Of a stretch of 64,000 nt of DNA, positions 1 to 12,500 are shown piece after piece (positions within the stretch are counted from its first letter, which is position 1; every line of letters starts with the position of its first letter). This DNA is from Deroplatys truncata. Its lineage: Eukaryota > Arthropoda > Insecta > Mantodea > Mantidae. Under the pieces are notes generated by a model. The model saw only the letters and a list, made by a program, of their open reading frames with translations, did not search any database and had not been told where the DNA came from. Position numbers and translations under genes: made by a program. The stretch spans positions 500,764,190-500,828,189 of the forward strand of contig CM060990.1 of NCBI GenBank assembly GCA_030765065.1. Direction: 5' to 3'.

Positions 1-851
1 GAGACTCGACCTTATAAAGGTCAGGTGCGTGAGAAATGACATATGTTACAATGCGCAAAAACCTCGATAGTTACGTCATACGTTTCTACTGAAGTAACCA
101 ATGGGAAGCCAATTCTAAAATCGTTGCCGCCAGCGAAGAGAGGTGTAGCAGGCAAGCGCTGCTGTATTGCGGATAGACCTCTAAGATTAGAAACTCGTTG
201 CTGGAAAAATTACCTATAAAGTCATTATTTGGATGTAATATAGGGAGGCTATTCAGTTTGCGGCCTCTACCCCCAAACGAGGCCGCTCGCGATTTTACTG
301 AAAGCATAAACTTATATTTAAAAAGTATCAAATGATATTGGAAACTGACAATAATGACGACCACTGACCTGCCAGTCAGGTAACTAGGATAAAATTATAC
401 AAGAGGCGAGGGTAGCGCTTGGAGAGGGTGGAGATGCACTTCATTACGACCTAATTCGCTCCGTACTCACATATCCAACTGATTTTGCACCCAGATGTAC
501 GTACAGTGAGATGTGCATCACCGTGCAGTCGGATAACAAAACTGCATCAGAAGTTATATGGACCATTTAGGGGAAAAACGTTTAGACCTCTGTAAAGCTG
601 AATATTTTGGAACTATGCGCCTAACTGCAAAAACCAGCACGTGGCAACAGTTCTTTCTGGTGCAATACACCTATTTAACTTTTATGTTGTATCCTCTTTT
701 GTTATTTTATAACTTATCAATTTGATTAAGCATTGCAATAGTCTGAAGGCATGAGTATTAACTTTTTGTACAAACCGCTTAATTTTGATGTTACTTTTAA
801 ATAGGCATCATAATTATGTCCCGTCTTATTTGTTTTGTTGTTGTTTGTCAT
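1..851. other. Intergenic, no gene seen
   Basis: I see no convincing coding region, RNA gene or repeat here. Short open frames have no recognisable protein features. Confidence 0.5.
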
Positions 852-1085
852 CCTCCGTGGTGTAGTGGTTGCCACGCTAGTCTCTAATTCCCGAGGTCGC
901 GGGTTCAAACCCCGCGGAGGGCGATGGGATTTTTCGGACGTAAAAACCCCTAGCATGGCTTTCTTCTGAAGGTAAGTAAAGCCGAGTCGTAGATTTACGG
1001 CACGTAAAAGAACCTCAAGCCTGATAAAGAGGCCTCAGAGCAAAATACCGGCATTTCATGCCAAATATGGAATGGGACGCTAAGG
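852..1085 (+). mobile_element. tRNA-derived SINE
   Basis: The head (about 852-920) folds like a tRNA. CCTCCG at 852-857 pairs with CGGAGG at 915-920, an A-box-like TGGTGTAGTGGTT is present, and a B-box GGTTCAAACCCCG sits in a strong T-arm. A non-tRNA body follows to about 1085. The body and lack of a clean anticodon arm argue for a SINE rather than a working tRNA. The 3' limit is approximate. Confidence 0.7.
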
Positions 1086-1499
1086 ACAACAGCAGTTAAA
1101 GAGCGTCCATAAATAAAAAAACTCAATTGAATTTAATTTTAGTCATATTTTTTGGACTGTTACAGATCTAAGTCTGCTATTACTTTCTTTCTATTTTTTC
1201 CGTTTAACAATGCAACATATTACCATAAATGCAGTGGCAGGAGATGCAGCAATACGCTTATAAAATGGTTCGGCCAATAATACAAGTGAATGCTCGGTAG
1301 GGTAAACACTTCAATGTAATGCAACATTCGTACGATCACTGCATCAGAGCTAAATGTTTTTTAGTTTCATTTATACCCCGTCTTTAACTACATTGGTCTT
1401 ATTCGCGGCCTTTCCTTTGGAAATTATTGCCTATTGGTAATGGTGTTAACTCGTATTTGCTTGTCGTTGGGTTTCTTTCACTTGGGTTTTAATCATTAG

Positions 1500-1656
1500 A
1501 TCATGTACACATTCACGCTCTCATTCATACTTCCAGACTCTGGGGAGGATAGGGAATAATCCTGGCAAGAGAAAAATGCCCACCCCTAGCCGGGAATTCA
1601 ACCCGGGACCCCTCGCACAGGAGGCAGTGCTCTACTGACCAAGCTACGCCGCCATC
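1500..1656 (-). mobile_element. tRNA-derived SINE, reverse strand
   Basis: On the minus strand a tRNA-like head (about 1656-1590) has an A-box-like TAGCTTGGTCAGTAGAGC and a B-box GGTTGAATTCCCG, followed by a non-tRNA body. Its head differs from the 852 element, so it is a different SINE family or a diverged copy. Body limits are approximate. Confidence 0.6.
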
Positions 1657-1721
1657 CAGCATGTTAAAGCCTTTCGCAGCGCCGTTTCAAAGGGAATATT
1701 CTTACGACCATTATCTCACGA

Positions 1722-1800
1722 GATGTTGCAGAGCGAGATGGCTCAGGCGCTAACGTCTGGGACCGCATTCGGGAGGTTCTGTGTTCAAACCGACCAAAGG
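1722..1800 (+). mobile_element. tRNA-like fragment, possible SINE head
   Basis: GATGGCTCAGGCGC resembles an A-box and TGTTCAAACC a B-box at tRNA spacing, but the acceptor stem does not close well. Probably a decayed SINE head. Confidence 0.4.
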
Positions 1801-3239
1801 TTCTCCTAGGCGAATGCTGGTTTGGATAATTTAATCTACGTATTTTCACATCAACCCTTTCATTACTACACTTCATTTGCTTCTTCTTCACCGCCATACC
1901 AGGCATTGAACTGATGACCCATCCTGGATGTGCTATGATCTAGAGTTTGCTTGCTGCTCGACAGGCTACTGACCCAAAGCATGGGTTTAAAGTCCTACAA
2001 AGAAGAGGGCAATCAGTTAAAGAAGAAAATATATTACATGTCCATCACCGCCTTAATGGCACTTTAACGATAAAAAAATCCGCAAATGTTTCTGTAACTA
2101 GCATCGTATCTTGACTTGTCAAATAGGGAGTGGTTGATAATACTGCATAACTTAAGAATGTTGGTGGCGAAATCCAAATGAATTTACGATGTAGTACACA
2201 ACAAGAAGCTAACAAAGATGGCGTGGGAAGATTCGCATCAGAGTTGGAAAGCTTCAACCCTCACATAAAAATTTCCTATAGCCGTGGGAAATGAGCAATG
2301 AAAATGATTTTTCAGTCGCGTTCATACAAAACGTAACATAATACACCACAATTAAAAAGTTTCAACCGTTTGGAACACGTCAATCAGAGGGGCAATAAGG
2401 TTTCCTGGACGGGAAACCAACCTGTAATTAAGTGGTCAGCAAAAACAGTTCACTCGGCTGTAAAACAAAGACCGGCATGTAGTAAGGGGGAGGGGAGAGG
2501 ATGGCCCACTCGGGGTTTCCTTGTATTGCTTCTGTCCGCAACCACAACAGCAAAAATGTGAGTAACGGGCTCCAGCATAACGGCAAGGGTGGATAAAGAC
2601 AAAGCTGGGACCTTTCTTACCTATTCTTTTTTGTTCATAAGACATACATACACATATACATACCTACATAGGTACATATATACATACACTAATGATTATA
2701 AAAAGCTATGAATTTTAAAAATCTATTGATGCAAATATTTATTATTTTTTCATATAAATCGCCAAATACCTATTTTATACTATTCCATACTTTAATAGTG
2801 TTTATTTCAGTTTTATATACACATTGAAACAAACACTTTAGCAAGTACCCTTTGATTTTAATTCACATTTCACATAGCGTTGTCTATCGCAGTAGTAGGA
2901 ACACCTTCTTTATCAGTTTATATGAGAACGAAATCAGTAGTGTTAACATTTTTGGAAAGACCGTATAAGCACTTGGTTAGACTTATATCACTGTCTAATA
3001 ATACTAGCCGGGTAACACTACTCTAACATCTTATTTGCTAACATTATGTTAAACTTAACATAATGGTAAAACTCTTGCGTTTCATTAAGCTTTAGCAGCG
3101 CGTTGTTGGTTAACGTTTTCTTTTACTTCTTTGTTTAATTTAGCGTGCTTTAACCGGTTAGCTCATATCCGACGATGAATGAATAAAATGGATGAAATGA
3201 TGCGCAAATGAGCCCGAGGCCCATAGAGCTTAAAGGTAC
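1801..3239. other. Intergenic; CA/TA-rich patch
   Basis: No gene recognised. A short degenerate ACATA-type simple repeat lies near 2640-2690. Confidence 0.45.
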
Positions 3240-3372
3240 CCGACATTAAAATCTCCAGCATAAGAGAAACCCCCGGATGAAACTTTATGCTGTAACTCAC
3301 CCTAATTCAGATTCGAATTCGAGACCTTTTGAATGTGAGGCAGACACGCTACCCCACGCTACACAGGCGGAG
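3240..3372 (-). mobile_element. tRNA-derived SINE fragment, reverse strand
   Basis: The minus strand from about 3372 reads GTAGCGTGGGGTAGCGTG (A-box-like) then GGTCTCGAATTCGAATC (B-box-like) at tRNA spacing, followed by a non-tRNA body. Too degenerate to be a working tRNA gene. Confidence 0.5.
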
Positions 3373-4194
3373 GTGACCGAACTATACGACTTATGAACAC
3401 GCTCCGGTGCGCTTTTGTTTACGCATTGCAGCACTCTATATTTCAGTAGCAGATAACTAGTTACGTTCATGGACAATTGCCATTTGATTATCCTGATTGT
3501 TTGAGGTTACAATCTTGATGTCAACTTAAAAACTCTAGGTGCAGAGGAAGTAAGCTTTCACCGTTCCAGAGGGAATTAATCATAGATCTGGTTACCAGGT
3601 ATAGAGGAATTAAAGAGTATCCCTCCAGAAAAAAAAACAACGACGACGACGACTGACTTAAGAAAACGGAGAAGGGTGCGAATAGCGACGGTCGTGGCTA
3701 TTGGAGACTGAATGTCCGTCAATTACGTCATCCGGTAGTCTGTGCTCTCTTTGAAGAGCGATGGCGTTGCTGGACATACCAGCAAACGCTTTACCCACTA
3801 AATAGGAAAGTGGAGCCACAGTTAGAACAAAGATTCTTCAAACGTATTTCTTATATTGTGCGTTGACATCAGCAACAGTATAAGCAGTATTTGTATGAGT
3901 TACTGCGGAGTTACCAGCATATCAACGACATACAAGTAGCTCGCAGAACACCGAGATTCACTGCATACAACCTTGGTTTCCCCGATTGCGGTTGGAGGAA
4001 TTGCGCGGCACACAGAGGCGATCCCGTGCTACAATGCTCCCCGTCAGAAGCTCACTCTTTATCGCTACGTTTATGAATATAAACGCCATAAATTCAAGTA
4101 CAGTCATCATGAGAGTTCCGAACCTTTAGCAGTAATCTGCCTGGTATTCGCAAAGTTCTTCACGACTACCTTCAGCAGCTTCACTTTAAATATT
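3373..4194. other. Intergenic upstream of LINE remnant
   Basis: No feature recognised. The region may contain the decayed 5' part of the following LINE, but no endonuclease motif was seen. Confidence 0.35.
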
Positions 4195-6110
4195 GTCACC
4201 CGTCCTCAGTTGATGTCTGCACCTCTATCGCGAACAGCTTTTCTCCACCATCCCCGTTCTATGTATGAACTGGGCGAGATTCTGGCTGTTTGTTCACATA
4301 AGTCACCGGGAGTAGATGGACTACCAGTGAAATTCTACTCGACATTTTGGCACTTACTGAAGGACAGTAAGCTTGAGATTTTAATCAAATGCTGAGCACC
4401 TCGACTTTCCTTTTTGGCTTTTCCCATAGCATTATGGTTTTAATTCCCAAGTGCGCACACCCTGAACATGTAACACATTTTTAACAAAGATATAACGACT
4501 TAATGTCGTGTTAAGCTGTGGCTACAGGGTATTTATACGCTGCATTAATAGCTGTATTTCACCTCTAGTGGCAGACGTTCTTGCCCCTCTTTAGCAATCT
4601 ATTAGACATTATGGCAATATCCTGCAGGATTTGTGTGCTCTGTGTGATTCTGTTAGTGACAGTTATTTTTGGGAGTAAGGAGATTGCTCATCTCCCTATA
4701 TTTTCATCGTGCGTTTGGTCGTTTCGCTCATGATTGGCTCTTTTAAACGATGGCTGAACTCGAAATTTCTATATATTGTCGCCTTTTCCACCAACTTCTT
4801 CTACTCCAGCCACTATTGCAGTTTAGTTAGTTGTTATTTCACTTCAGCCTTTCCCACTCGTACATTCGTGCTGTTTGGTAATGCACCTCTTTGTGCTCCC
4901 TATTGAGCCTCTTCTGCGTCGCATGCAACAGTGATATCAGGAACATGCTACTTGCCTTTGCCGATGATGCGTCTATTGGTTTCTCTAAGGTATCTCTGAT
5001 CCAGAATATTCGTTTGGCCATCGAAGAGATTGTGAGAAATTTAGTGGTTTCTAAACCTCAATAAGACCAAAACTATGGCCTTTGGTACCACTTCCCAGGT
5101 TGTAACAACTTGGCTACTCTTGTTCGCTTCTATCAAAATTTTAGGTTTGGAATTCCTACGCAATTCAACGCAATTAGAATCGCACCATGGGTAACATCCG
5201 CTACCTCCTACATGTAGAGAGTTACCGTCATTTAGATCGTATACAAATCATTCAATTTCTCCACACTTATGCTTTATATCACACTTGGTATCACAGTCAG
5301 GTACTGCTCTTCCTCACATGTTTCGTGCTAAACTGAAGTCCTTCATCTGATGGTTTATTTGGAACAGTCATCTGTTTAGAGTAACCAGACAGCAACTTGA
5401 CTTCCTCTCTCTGCTGGCGATCTCAATACCATTGATCTGCAGCTGAAGACCGACTGTCTATTCTCGAAAACCAACTGTGCAAACCAGCACCACAACGGCC
5501 ATCGCTGTGGTCGTGACTTTCTCATCTTAATGTTATCAGCACATCGGATACAGAATCCACCAAATCTCCGAAGCTTGTCATCGCGGACGCCGCAACTGAT
5601 GAAGTTCCTGGAGCTGGCTACCTATTGCCCTATTGAACTTCGACAACCGGAACCGTCTATGTGGTTCTGCTATGTCAGCTATCGACTTCAAAGAGCGGTG
5701 CTGTAAGTTGTATAATTGGTGCTGAGTGGCGCTATTTGCATAACTCTGTCGTCACTACTTTACAATGCAGCACATGCTAGCAAGTAGTGCCTAACATCAT
5801 CCTCACCAATGAACGGTTGTGTCTTATTGGAATGAAGTCTGCATCGGACTGTGATATCTGTGAACCATCGAATACGCTGCTGCATGCTTTGAAACCTGTC
5901 ATTCTTCTATTGTTTGGCTAAAGGCACAGGTAGATATATTTCGGATTCTGTATTTCCCTAAGGCTCACTTTGAGGCTAATTATCTGCTGAAACCTGTGTT
6001 TCGGTATCCCACGTCAGCTATACAGAAGGAGGTGATATTCCGCATTGCTCGATGTATTTGCATAACATTGTGGACTTCCCAAGTATCGCATAATTCCTGT
6101 TTATGTACCA
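4195..6110 (+). pseudogene. Non-LTR retrotransposon (LINE) reverse transcriptase remnant
   Basis: A decayed reverse transcriptase of a LINE. Near 4300-4345 the translation reads KSPGVDGLPVKFY, the fingers motif typical of non-LTR RTs. At 4957-4968 FADD matches the catalytic [Y/F]xDD box, in a frame that stays open for about 45 residues. A third open stretch near 5900-6070 may be the C-terminus. Many stops and frameshifts separate these pieces, so nothing is expressible. An A-rich stretch near 6200 may mark the 3' tail. Clade (Jockey, R1 or I) cannot be decided by eye. Confidence 0.65.
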
Positions 6111-9100
6111 CATACATTCCTTTATTAATTTCTTTGAAACTGTAACATTCTGACAGAAACTGAAGTCTTTAAGTCTGGTTTGTGCAATTTAAAAACCAAG
6201 AAAAAAAAAAAAAAAAGAAATTAGTACTCGTACTAAAGCAAAAAAGAAAGAAAGGAAGGATTTGTATTAAATTCAGGGTAATACTTTAATATTCTGTTAA
6301 AACTGAACATCGGGTGAAACCGGCTCTGATATTTATGCAGTGCGCAAAGCTCATAATATGCACTTTCGTTATAAATTGCAGCTCTCATTCTGCACTGCAA
6401 TCAGCAAAATACTGAAATTTCATTCTTGTTGAACTTAATTTCTGGTAGTTGCCGATTTCTTCTTAATCATTGTATATTATTACACATTAGAAATGGACGT
6501 TGTCCTATATATGGCTTTGTGGATTTCATTATTGTGACATATTAATGCTTAGCTATCAATAGACAGTAATACTGGAATTATCTATAATTACAAATAATTC
6601 AAATGCTTTAAATTTGTTTCATAAATTTGTTATTATATGAATTTATGACAGTCATTTCTCGTCTCTTCGCTTAACAACAAAGCGCTAATGTCCTATATTT
6701 ATAAATATGCCCCTGCAGTTAGCGACACTGTAGAGGGCGTGTCATGGAGGTACAGCTATTATACCAATGGCGATAAATAAAGGAGTAGTACTCACCCTTC
6801 TTTTGATTTTCATGCAACAAATTCGAGGTAGCGAAATATATTTTTCGACTTTTGGTTATGGTTTCGACCATTTTGCTACTGTTGGTTGTTTTTCTCTCAT
6901 TTTGGTACATATTAAGCTGCAGTATCTTGAATCAATTTCTCTCAGAAATTTACAGAGAATCATATAATAAATCGCAGCCCTTGCCTACTGAAAAAGAGCT
7001 TAACAAACGCAGGTATGTCCAAGTTTCTGCAAAATATACCTTACCTTTAGCGGGTGAAATAATGCGATACAAAGCATACGTCAGTATACGTTTTATTTGC
7101 GTGTTATAATTAATTTTCTAATCCTGCTTCATTAATCATGATAAAAATACAAAGTTCGTGGTACATATATTTTGTATTCCTTCGCAAAATTTGAGCGCAA
7201 AGAATCTCGGTATTCTTCACTGGGACTCCAAGTTCAAGATTTGTCAAATGCTTCAACAAACAAAAATCTAAGGGATGTAGGCTCAGAGAGCATGAAGGCC
7301 AAAAATTGTTTTGTCTATCCATTTGGCATGGAAACTTTGATATTCGCAAACATTCGATCATTAACACTGAAATTGTATATGAAGTACGTACATGTTACTC
7401 CTTATTCACAATGTCAAAAGTTCTAACAGAACGGGTGAGCTGTTCTTTATAAACACATTTTGGTAGTTGCTTCCGTTGAAGCTGAGTGGAAGGACACAAG
7501 TCCTCAACAAACAGCCAATAATAATGCCGGCCCAAACATCTGTACAAAAGTAACGATTGTTTTAACACAGAAATAAAGCATTTCCTTACACACGTTCATA
7601 TAGTACGTCTTAATCTTCTACATCTCCAAGTACAGGCGTACATTTTGTTGCATTCTGTGTAATACGGATTTTAAAATGTGTTAGATATCGATATATTAGT
7701 GAAGAATGAGGCTTAAAATTGTTATAAAATGCATTAAATTATGATAGAACATTATGTAATCATTCTAAAGCTTTGGATTCGTAAATAGCTGTAGCACATA
7801 CATTTTTCTTCTCTTTTCTTAACTTCTCTCTCTCCTTAACGCTACTAACTTTATCAGCAGTATAAAACGTCAGAATTTTTTAACGGTATATTAGACCATT
7901 TGAAACAATATGGCATACATAAAAGCAATATGGTAGCACAACTACTACATCAAATGTTAAGCTGTGGACTTTTAAAAATGCAAGCCCCAAGAGTATAAGA
8001 CGTAAAGAATGAAGAAGAATCAAAGCTTTTATAAAGAATGTTAATTTTATTCATGTCACACATAGAATATTAGCTATGACCTTAATTAATAGAAATCCAT
8101 TTTATCGCGTAAATCTTAATGGAGAAGGGAAAAGAAACAATGAATTAATTGGAAAGAAAAAAAGTGTGAAACTTTTGCTTATTCTGAGTGTAGCTAATTG
8201 TGTTTTAAAGGGATTGGTTTAGATTATTTATGAAACAAGCTGACTGGTGGCGATATTTTTATATAAGAGATAATATGTTTTAAAATTAGTTGTTGCGTTA
8301 TAATTGGGCAAAGTATGTGAAAAACTGATCTGTTCCTCCCCAAAAGACGATTGAACGGAGCAAATCAGTATTACAGTAAATAAAACAAACGATCTGATAC
8401 ACCTACACCTAGACTATACCCCGAAACTAAGGGGTAATCAGTGAGTGCCATTTTTTGCATCCAAATACTGTCTCTGATAAAAAAATGCAACAGCGTTCAA
8501 CCAAGCTAATCCTGCAACGCAAGCGTTGTCATCATTGATGCGTTTTACTGCTCGGATGAAAATCATCTACCTTTGAAGCACAAGCTGCAGTGAAATGGTG
8601 TAAAACCAGTATTTACCAAGCAGGCTGATGCAGTTTTTATTTAGAGGAAGGAATCCTAAACGTTGAAGCATTAGTGTAATTGTGTGCGGCTGAGTTAACA
8701 ACAGTGATTCTGTTTCAAAACATCTAATTTATCTGCCATGCCGCAGTGAAGAATAATACCGAAAATATGTTGGTAGGCCTAAATGTTGGTCCTACAAATA
8801 ACTTAATGAACAGTTTCTTTCCTTGCAGATAAATATAGATTAGATATGAATTTGGAGGAACAAACATGTCGGTAAACATGTGGAGTATTGGAACTCAAAA
8901 TATATGGTAGGTATTTGATTAAATTTTACTTGTGAAATTTATATTTTATACTTTTGATATTTCAGGCGGGATGATGGGAGAAAATTTATCTCGGATATGC
9001 TTCAACTTATTTTGACACAGAATCGTAGTGTTATAACGCTCAAAAAAGCATTTGAAATATAAAACTTCTTGTTAATTACAGGGATGATCTTGTTTAGTAT

Positions 9101-9516
9101 TCCTTTCATGATTGTTATTGATTAAATACTTTATTTTTCTAATTTTATTTTCCGGATCGAAGCAGTTACAACGTCTTCCATTGTGCTCAGGATAGCAGGA
9201 TAATACAGCTTGTCAAAAAGAACACTGCGGAAGTGTTTACTTGTGCTTGTTATCTATGTGTACAGGCGTAATGATGTTGCGGGGATTGTACTGTGCTTGT
9301 TTCTCTATAAGCAGAGCGGGAATCGATTCCCGGCAGGAAGAGGCTAACTGGATGGTGTTTTCTTCCCAGTACTCCCTTATCCTGAAAAGACGGATCTGAG
9401 GTAAATCGCCACTCAAGGGACTCCAGGCTTACCTGTGGCATCATTCATGACAATTCTCATTCGTTGCCTGCAGGGTATTAGCAATGAAAAGGAGCATAAA
9501 GCACAGCACCCAAAAA
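6111..9516. other. Intergenic, AT-rich
   Basis: AT-rich DNA with a short A-run near 6203-6217. Open frames of 60-90 codons near 6720-7430 overlap on both strands and have no protein-like features. No RNA gene seen. Confidence 0.45.
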
Positions 9517-9518
9517 TG

Positions 9519-9562
<44 letters not shown>

Positions 9563-9565
9563 CAT
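9517..9565. repeat. (TA)n with perfect inverted flanks
   Basis: A (TA)n tract is bounded by ATGTGTGTGCA on the left and TGCACACACAT on the right, making the 49-bp segment a perfect palindrome able to extrude as a hairpin or cruciform. Probably a microsatellite property. Confidence 0.8.
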
Positions 9566-9676
9566 GTTAATGTTAATGTTAACACAACATTTTTAATCGT
9601 CACTGTCTACACTTCGTCAGTACAACTGGGAGGAAACACAAATATATAAATGTTGCAAATGCAGTAGAGAAAATGA

Positions 9677-9677
<1 letters not shown>

Positions 9678-9727
<50 letters not shown>
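9678..9727. repeat. (TAA)n microsatellite
   Basis: About 16 uninterrupted TAA/ATA units. Any poly-isoleucine reading frame across it is an artefact. Confidence 0.9.
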
Positions 9728-9730
<3 letters not shown>

Positions 9731-10039
9731 AACGAGGACGGCAGAACAAGGAGACAAAGGAAGAACAGAATTCATTCTTGAAAGCTCATCAAATGCATAT
9801 GCTGCCATTTTTTTCTGTGACGTAATTGTACGTAGCTTATATTCTCAGATTCACTTGCGGCTAGTAGATATTAAGCATTTCCATTAGTAGTCTTGAATTT
9901 ATTTAGGGAAATTCAGAATCATTTGATACATTAAGTACAATTATTCCATAATCAACGGTTTTCTTAGAGCATTATCCTCCATATCATGATTATTACCATC
10001 GCCTTATCATTATTATGACCATAGTAGAATATATAGGGG

Positions 10040-11640
10040 AAGCTGGCACAGTTTTTTGCGTTTATATGGGAAAGGATAGGGAAAACGAGGGTATATGCTA
10101 GGTTGAGAGGCCCTTCAAGGAGGAAAAATGCGTTTATATGGGGAAGATAGGGACTACGAAGATCGATGCTAGGCTAGATAGAGGTTGAAGGAGTGGGGAT
10201 GCGCTTTATATGAGAGATACGGGGAATACGAGGAGAAGTGTTAGACTAGATAGAGTTTGAGATGTGCAATATGCGTTTATATGGGAAAGATAGGGAAAAC
10301 GTAAACAGAAGCTAGGATAGACAGATGCTGAAGCAGGGGGAATATGAACATGTATACAGGAGAGATAAGGATTGCGTGGAGAGGTACTAGAGTATTCAGG
10401 GTTTGAAGGGTAGAGTATGGCTTTTTATATGAAGAGACGAGGAAAACGAGGGTATATGCTAGGTTGAGAGAACCTTCAAGGAGGAAAGATGCGTTTATAT
10501 GGAGAAGATAGGGAAAACGAGGAGAGTTCCGAGGTAGAGCAGGGACTGAAGGAGGGAGAAATATGCTTTATACCACAGAGATAGGGCATACGAGGGGAGG
10601 TGCTAGTGTAGACAGAGGTTAAGCAGTAGGGTATATGTTTATATGAGGAATATATGGAAAACGGGACAGATGGTATGATAGACAGAAGCTGGGCCACTTT
10701 TGCGTTTATATGGGAAATGATAGGGAAAACGAGGGTAGATGCAACGGTTGAAGGAGGAAAATGCGTTTATAGGGGAGAGATAGGGAATACCAGGGCTGAT
10801 GCTAGGCTAGTCAGATGCTGTAGGAGGGAGGGATACGCTTTATACGAGAGAGATAGGGAATACAAGGAAAGATGCTATACTAAACAGACTTGAACGGTAG
10901 AATATGGCGTTTTATATGGGAGAGATAGCGAACCGAGGAGAGGTATTAGGCTAGGAGGTTTGAATGATAGAGTAGGCGTTTATTTGCGAGAGATAGGGAA
11001 CACGAGGGTCGATGCTAGGCTAGACAGGGTTGAAGTAGGGGAATGCGCCTTATATGAGAGAGGTAGGGGAATATGAGGAGAAGTATTAGGCTAGATAGGG
11101 TTTTAGGTGTGGAGTATGACTTTTATGGGAAAGATAGGGAAAACGTGAACAGATAATAGGCTAGACAGACGCTGAAGGTGGGGAATATAGGCTTATACGG
11201 GAGAGATAGGGAATACGAGGAGAGGTGCTAGACTAGACTAATGCTGAAGGAGGAGGGGATACGCTTTATACTGAAGAGATAGGGAATACGATGAGAGGTA
11301 CTAGACCATACAGGACTTGAAGGGTAGAATATGGCGATTTATATGGGAGAGTTAGCAAACCGAGGAGAGGTATTAGGCAGGAAGGTTTGAATGACAGAGT
11401 ATGCGTTTATATGGAGAGACGAGGAAAACGAATGTAGGTGCTAGGTTGAGAGAGTCTTCAAGGAGGAAAATGCATTTATATGAGAGCGGGGAAATACGAG
11501 GAGAGGTGCTAGTCTAGAGAGGGGTTGAGGAGTAGAGTATGCGTTTATATGGGAGAAATATGGAAAAGGGAGGGATACAAGGATAGACAGGGGTTGAAGG
11601 AGGAGGAGGAATGTAGGTTTATACAGGAATATAGAGACTA
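10040..11640. repeat. ~72-bp minisatellite, about 23 units (P1 left)
   Basis: Imperfect units recur every 64-75 bp. Each has a GCGTTTATATGGGA-like core, then GATAGGGAATACGAGG, GGTGCTAGGCTAGACAG and a GAAGGAGG-like purine stretch. The array forms the whole outer end of the P1 arm. Open frames inside are chance products of the repeat. Confidence 0.9.
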
Positions 11641-11827
11641 ATTCGATAATAAAACTTTTCTCATCCAGCGTTACAACACATTTATATACTTTTTTCTAAA
11701 CCTTACAAAGGTTTAATATGTTAAACGGTAGTGCGCGAGACGGAGACGGACAAACTGTATATCGGTTTACAGTGAAGTATACGTCCTAACCTATTGCCAC
11801 CTTGTATGTTCTGGATCTTCTCATTGT

Positions 11828-12100
11828 CTATTCGTTCCTATCATCATCTAACGTAACCACGCAACAAGACGTAACACAACGTAACATAACAGCATGACAA
11901 GACGTTACACTACGTAACATAAGCACGTAACCACGTGTCAAGACGTAACAAGACGTCACACTAAGTAACATAAGCACGTGTCCTCGTAACATCACGTGAC
12001 ATCTCGTAACCAGAAACGTCACACGACGTAACAACACGTACCATCCATGTAACCACGTAACAAAACGTAAGAACAACACGTAACCAAACCATTGCTAAGG
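11828..12100. repeat. ACGT-rich degenerate short tandem array (P1 left)
   Basis: About 250 bp built from variants of CACGTAACA and GACGTAACA, with around 25 ACGT tetranucleotides, several CACGTG and GACGTCA-like dyads. It lies between the minisatellite and the PolB 3' end and is mirrored at 23,865-24,132. A long open frame on the minus strand reflects lack of stops in the repeat. Confidence 0.75.
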
Positions 12101-12500
12101 CAATCTAAACTAATTCATCCTTCATAACTTAGACAATAAGTACGAGGGCCTAGCCTAGATTAACCTGACGAACCCCAACCGTTCTTCTCATCATCTATTC
12201 TACTCAGTCATCGCCTAACCTAATCTGGCTAACCAGAGATAACCTCGACTTTCTTTTAGTGAAAATGCAATGTTTTATTCAGGTTTTATTATTCGGGAGT
12301 TTTAATTGAAAAGTTTACGTCAACATACCTTTATTTTAGGCTTGAGACTAGCACTAGGATTGCTCTAATGGCAGGGTTAGCACCTTCCCTTCCATCTTCT
12401 TCTTTCTTCATCAGTCATCCTCTAGTTGCATACACAGCACACCTTCATTTTTTAAGATTGTAGGCTCACGAGAAAATCTTTATCTTTGACTTACATTCTT
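12101..12500 (-). other. PolB 3' flank, P1 left arm
   Basis: No gene. This is the downstream flank of the minus-strand PolB; the mirrored right-arm segment has AATAAA-type polyadenylation signals within about 200 bp of the stop codon. Confidence 0.5.

Noticed and set aside
852..920. Functional tRNA gene
   Set aside because: Good T-arm and acceptor pairing, but the anticodon arm is irregular and a SINE body follows.
10654..10893. Open frames in the P1 and P2 minisatellites (also 25,067-25,614 and 29,209-29,448)
   Set aside because: Repeat-derived frames with no start context or protein features.
10040..11640. CRISPR-like array
   Set aside because: Units are contiguous, variable along their length and lack constant repeats with unique spacers; the context is eukaryotic.
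11828..12079. 83-codon Val/Thr/Leu/Arg-rich frame
   Set aside because: Product of the ACGT short-repeat array; a mirror frame exists in the other arm for the same reason.
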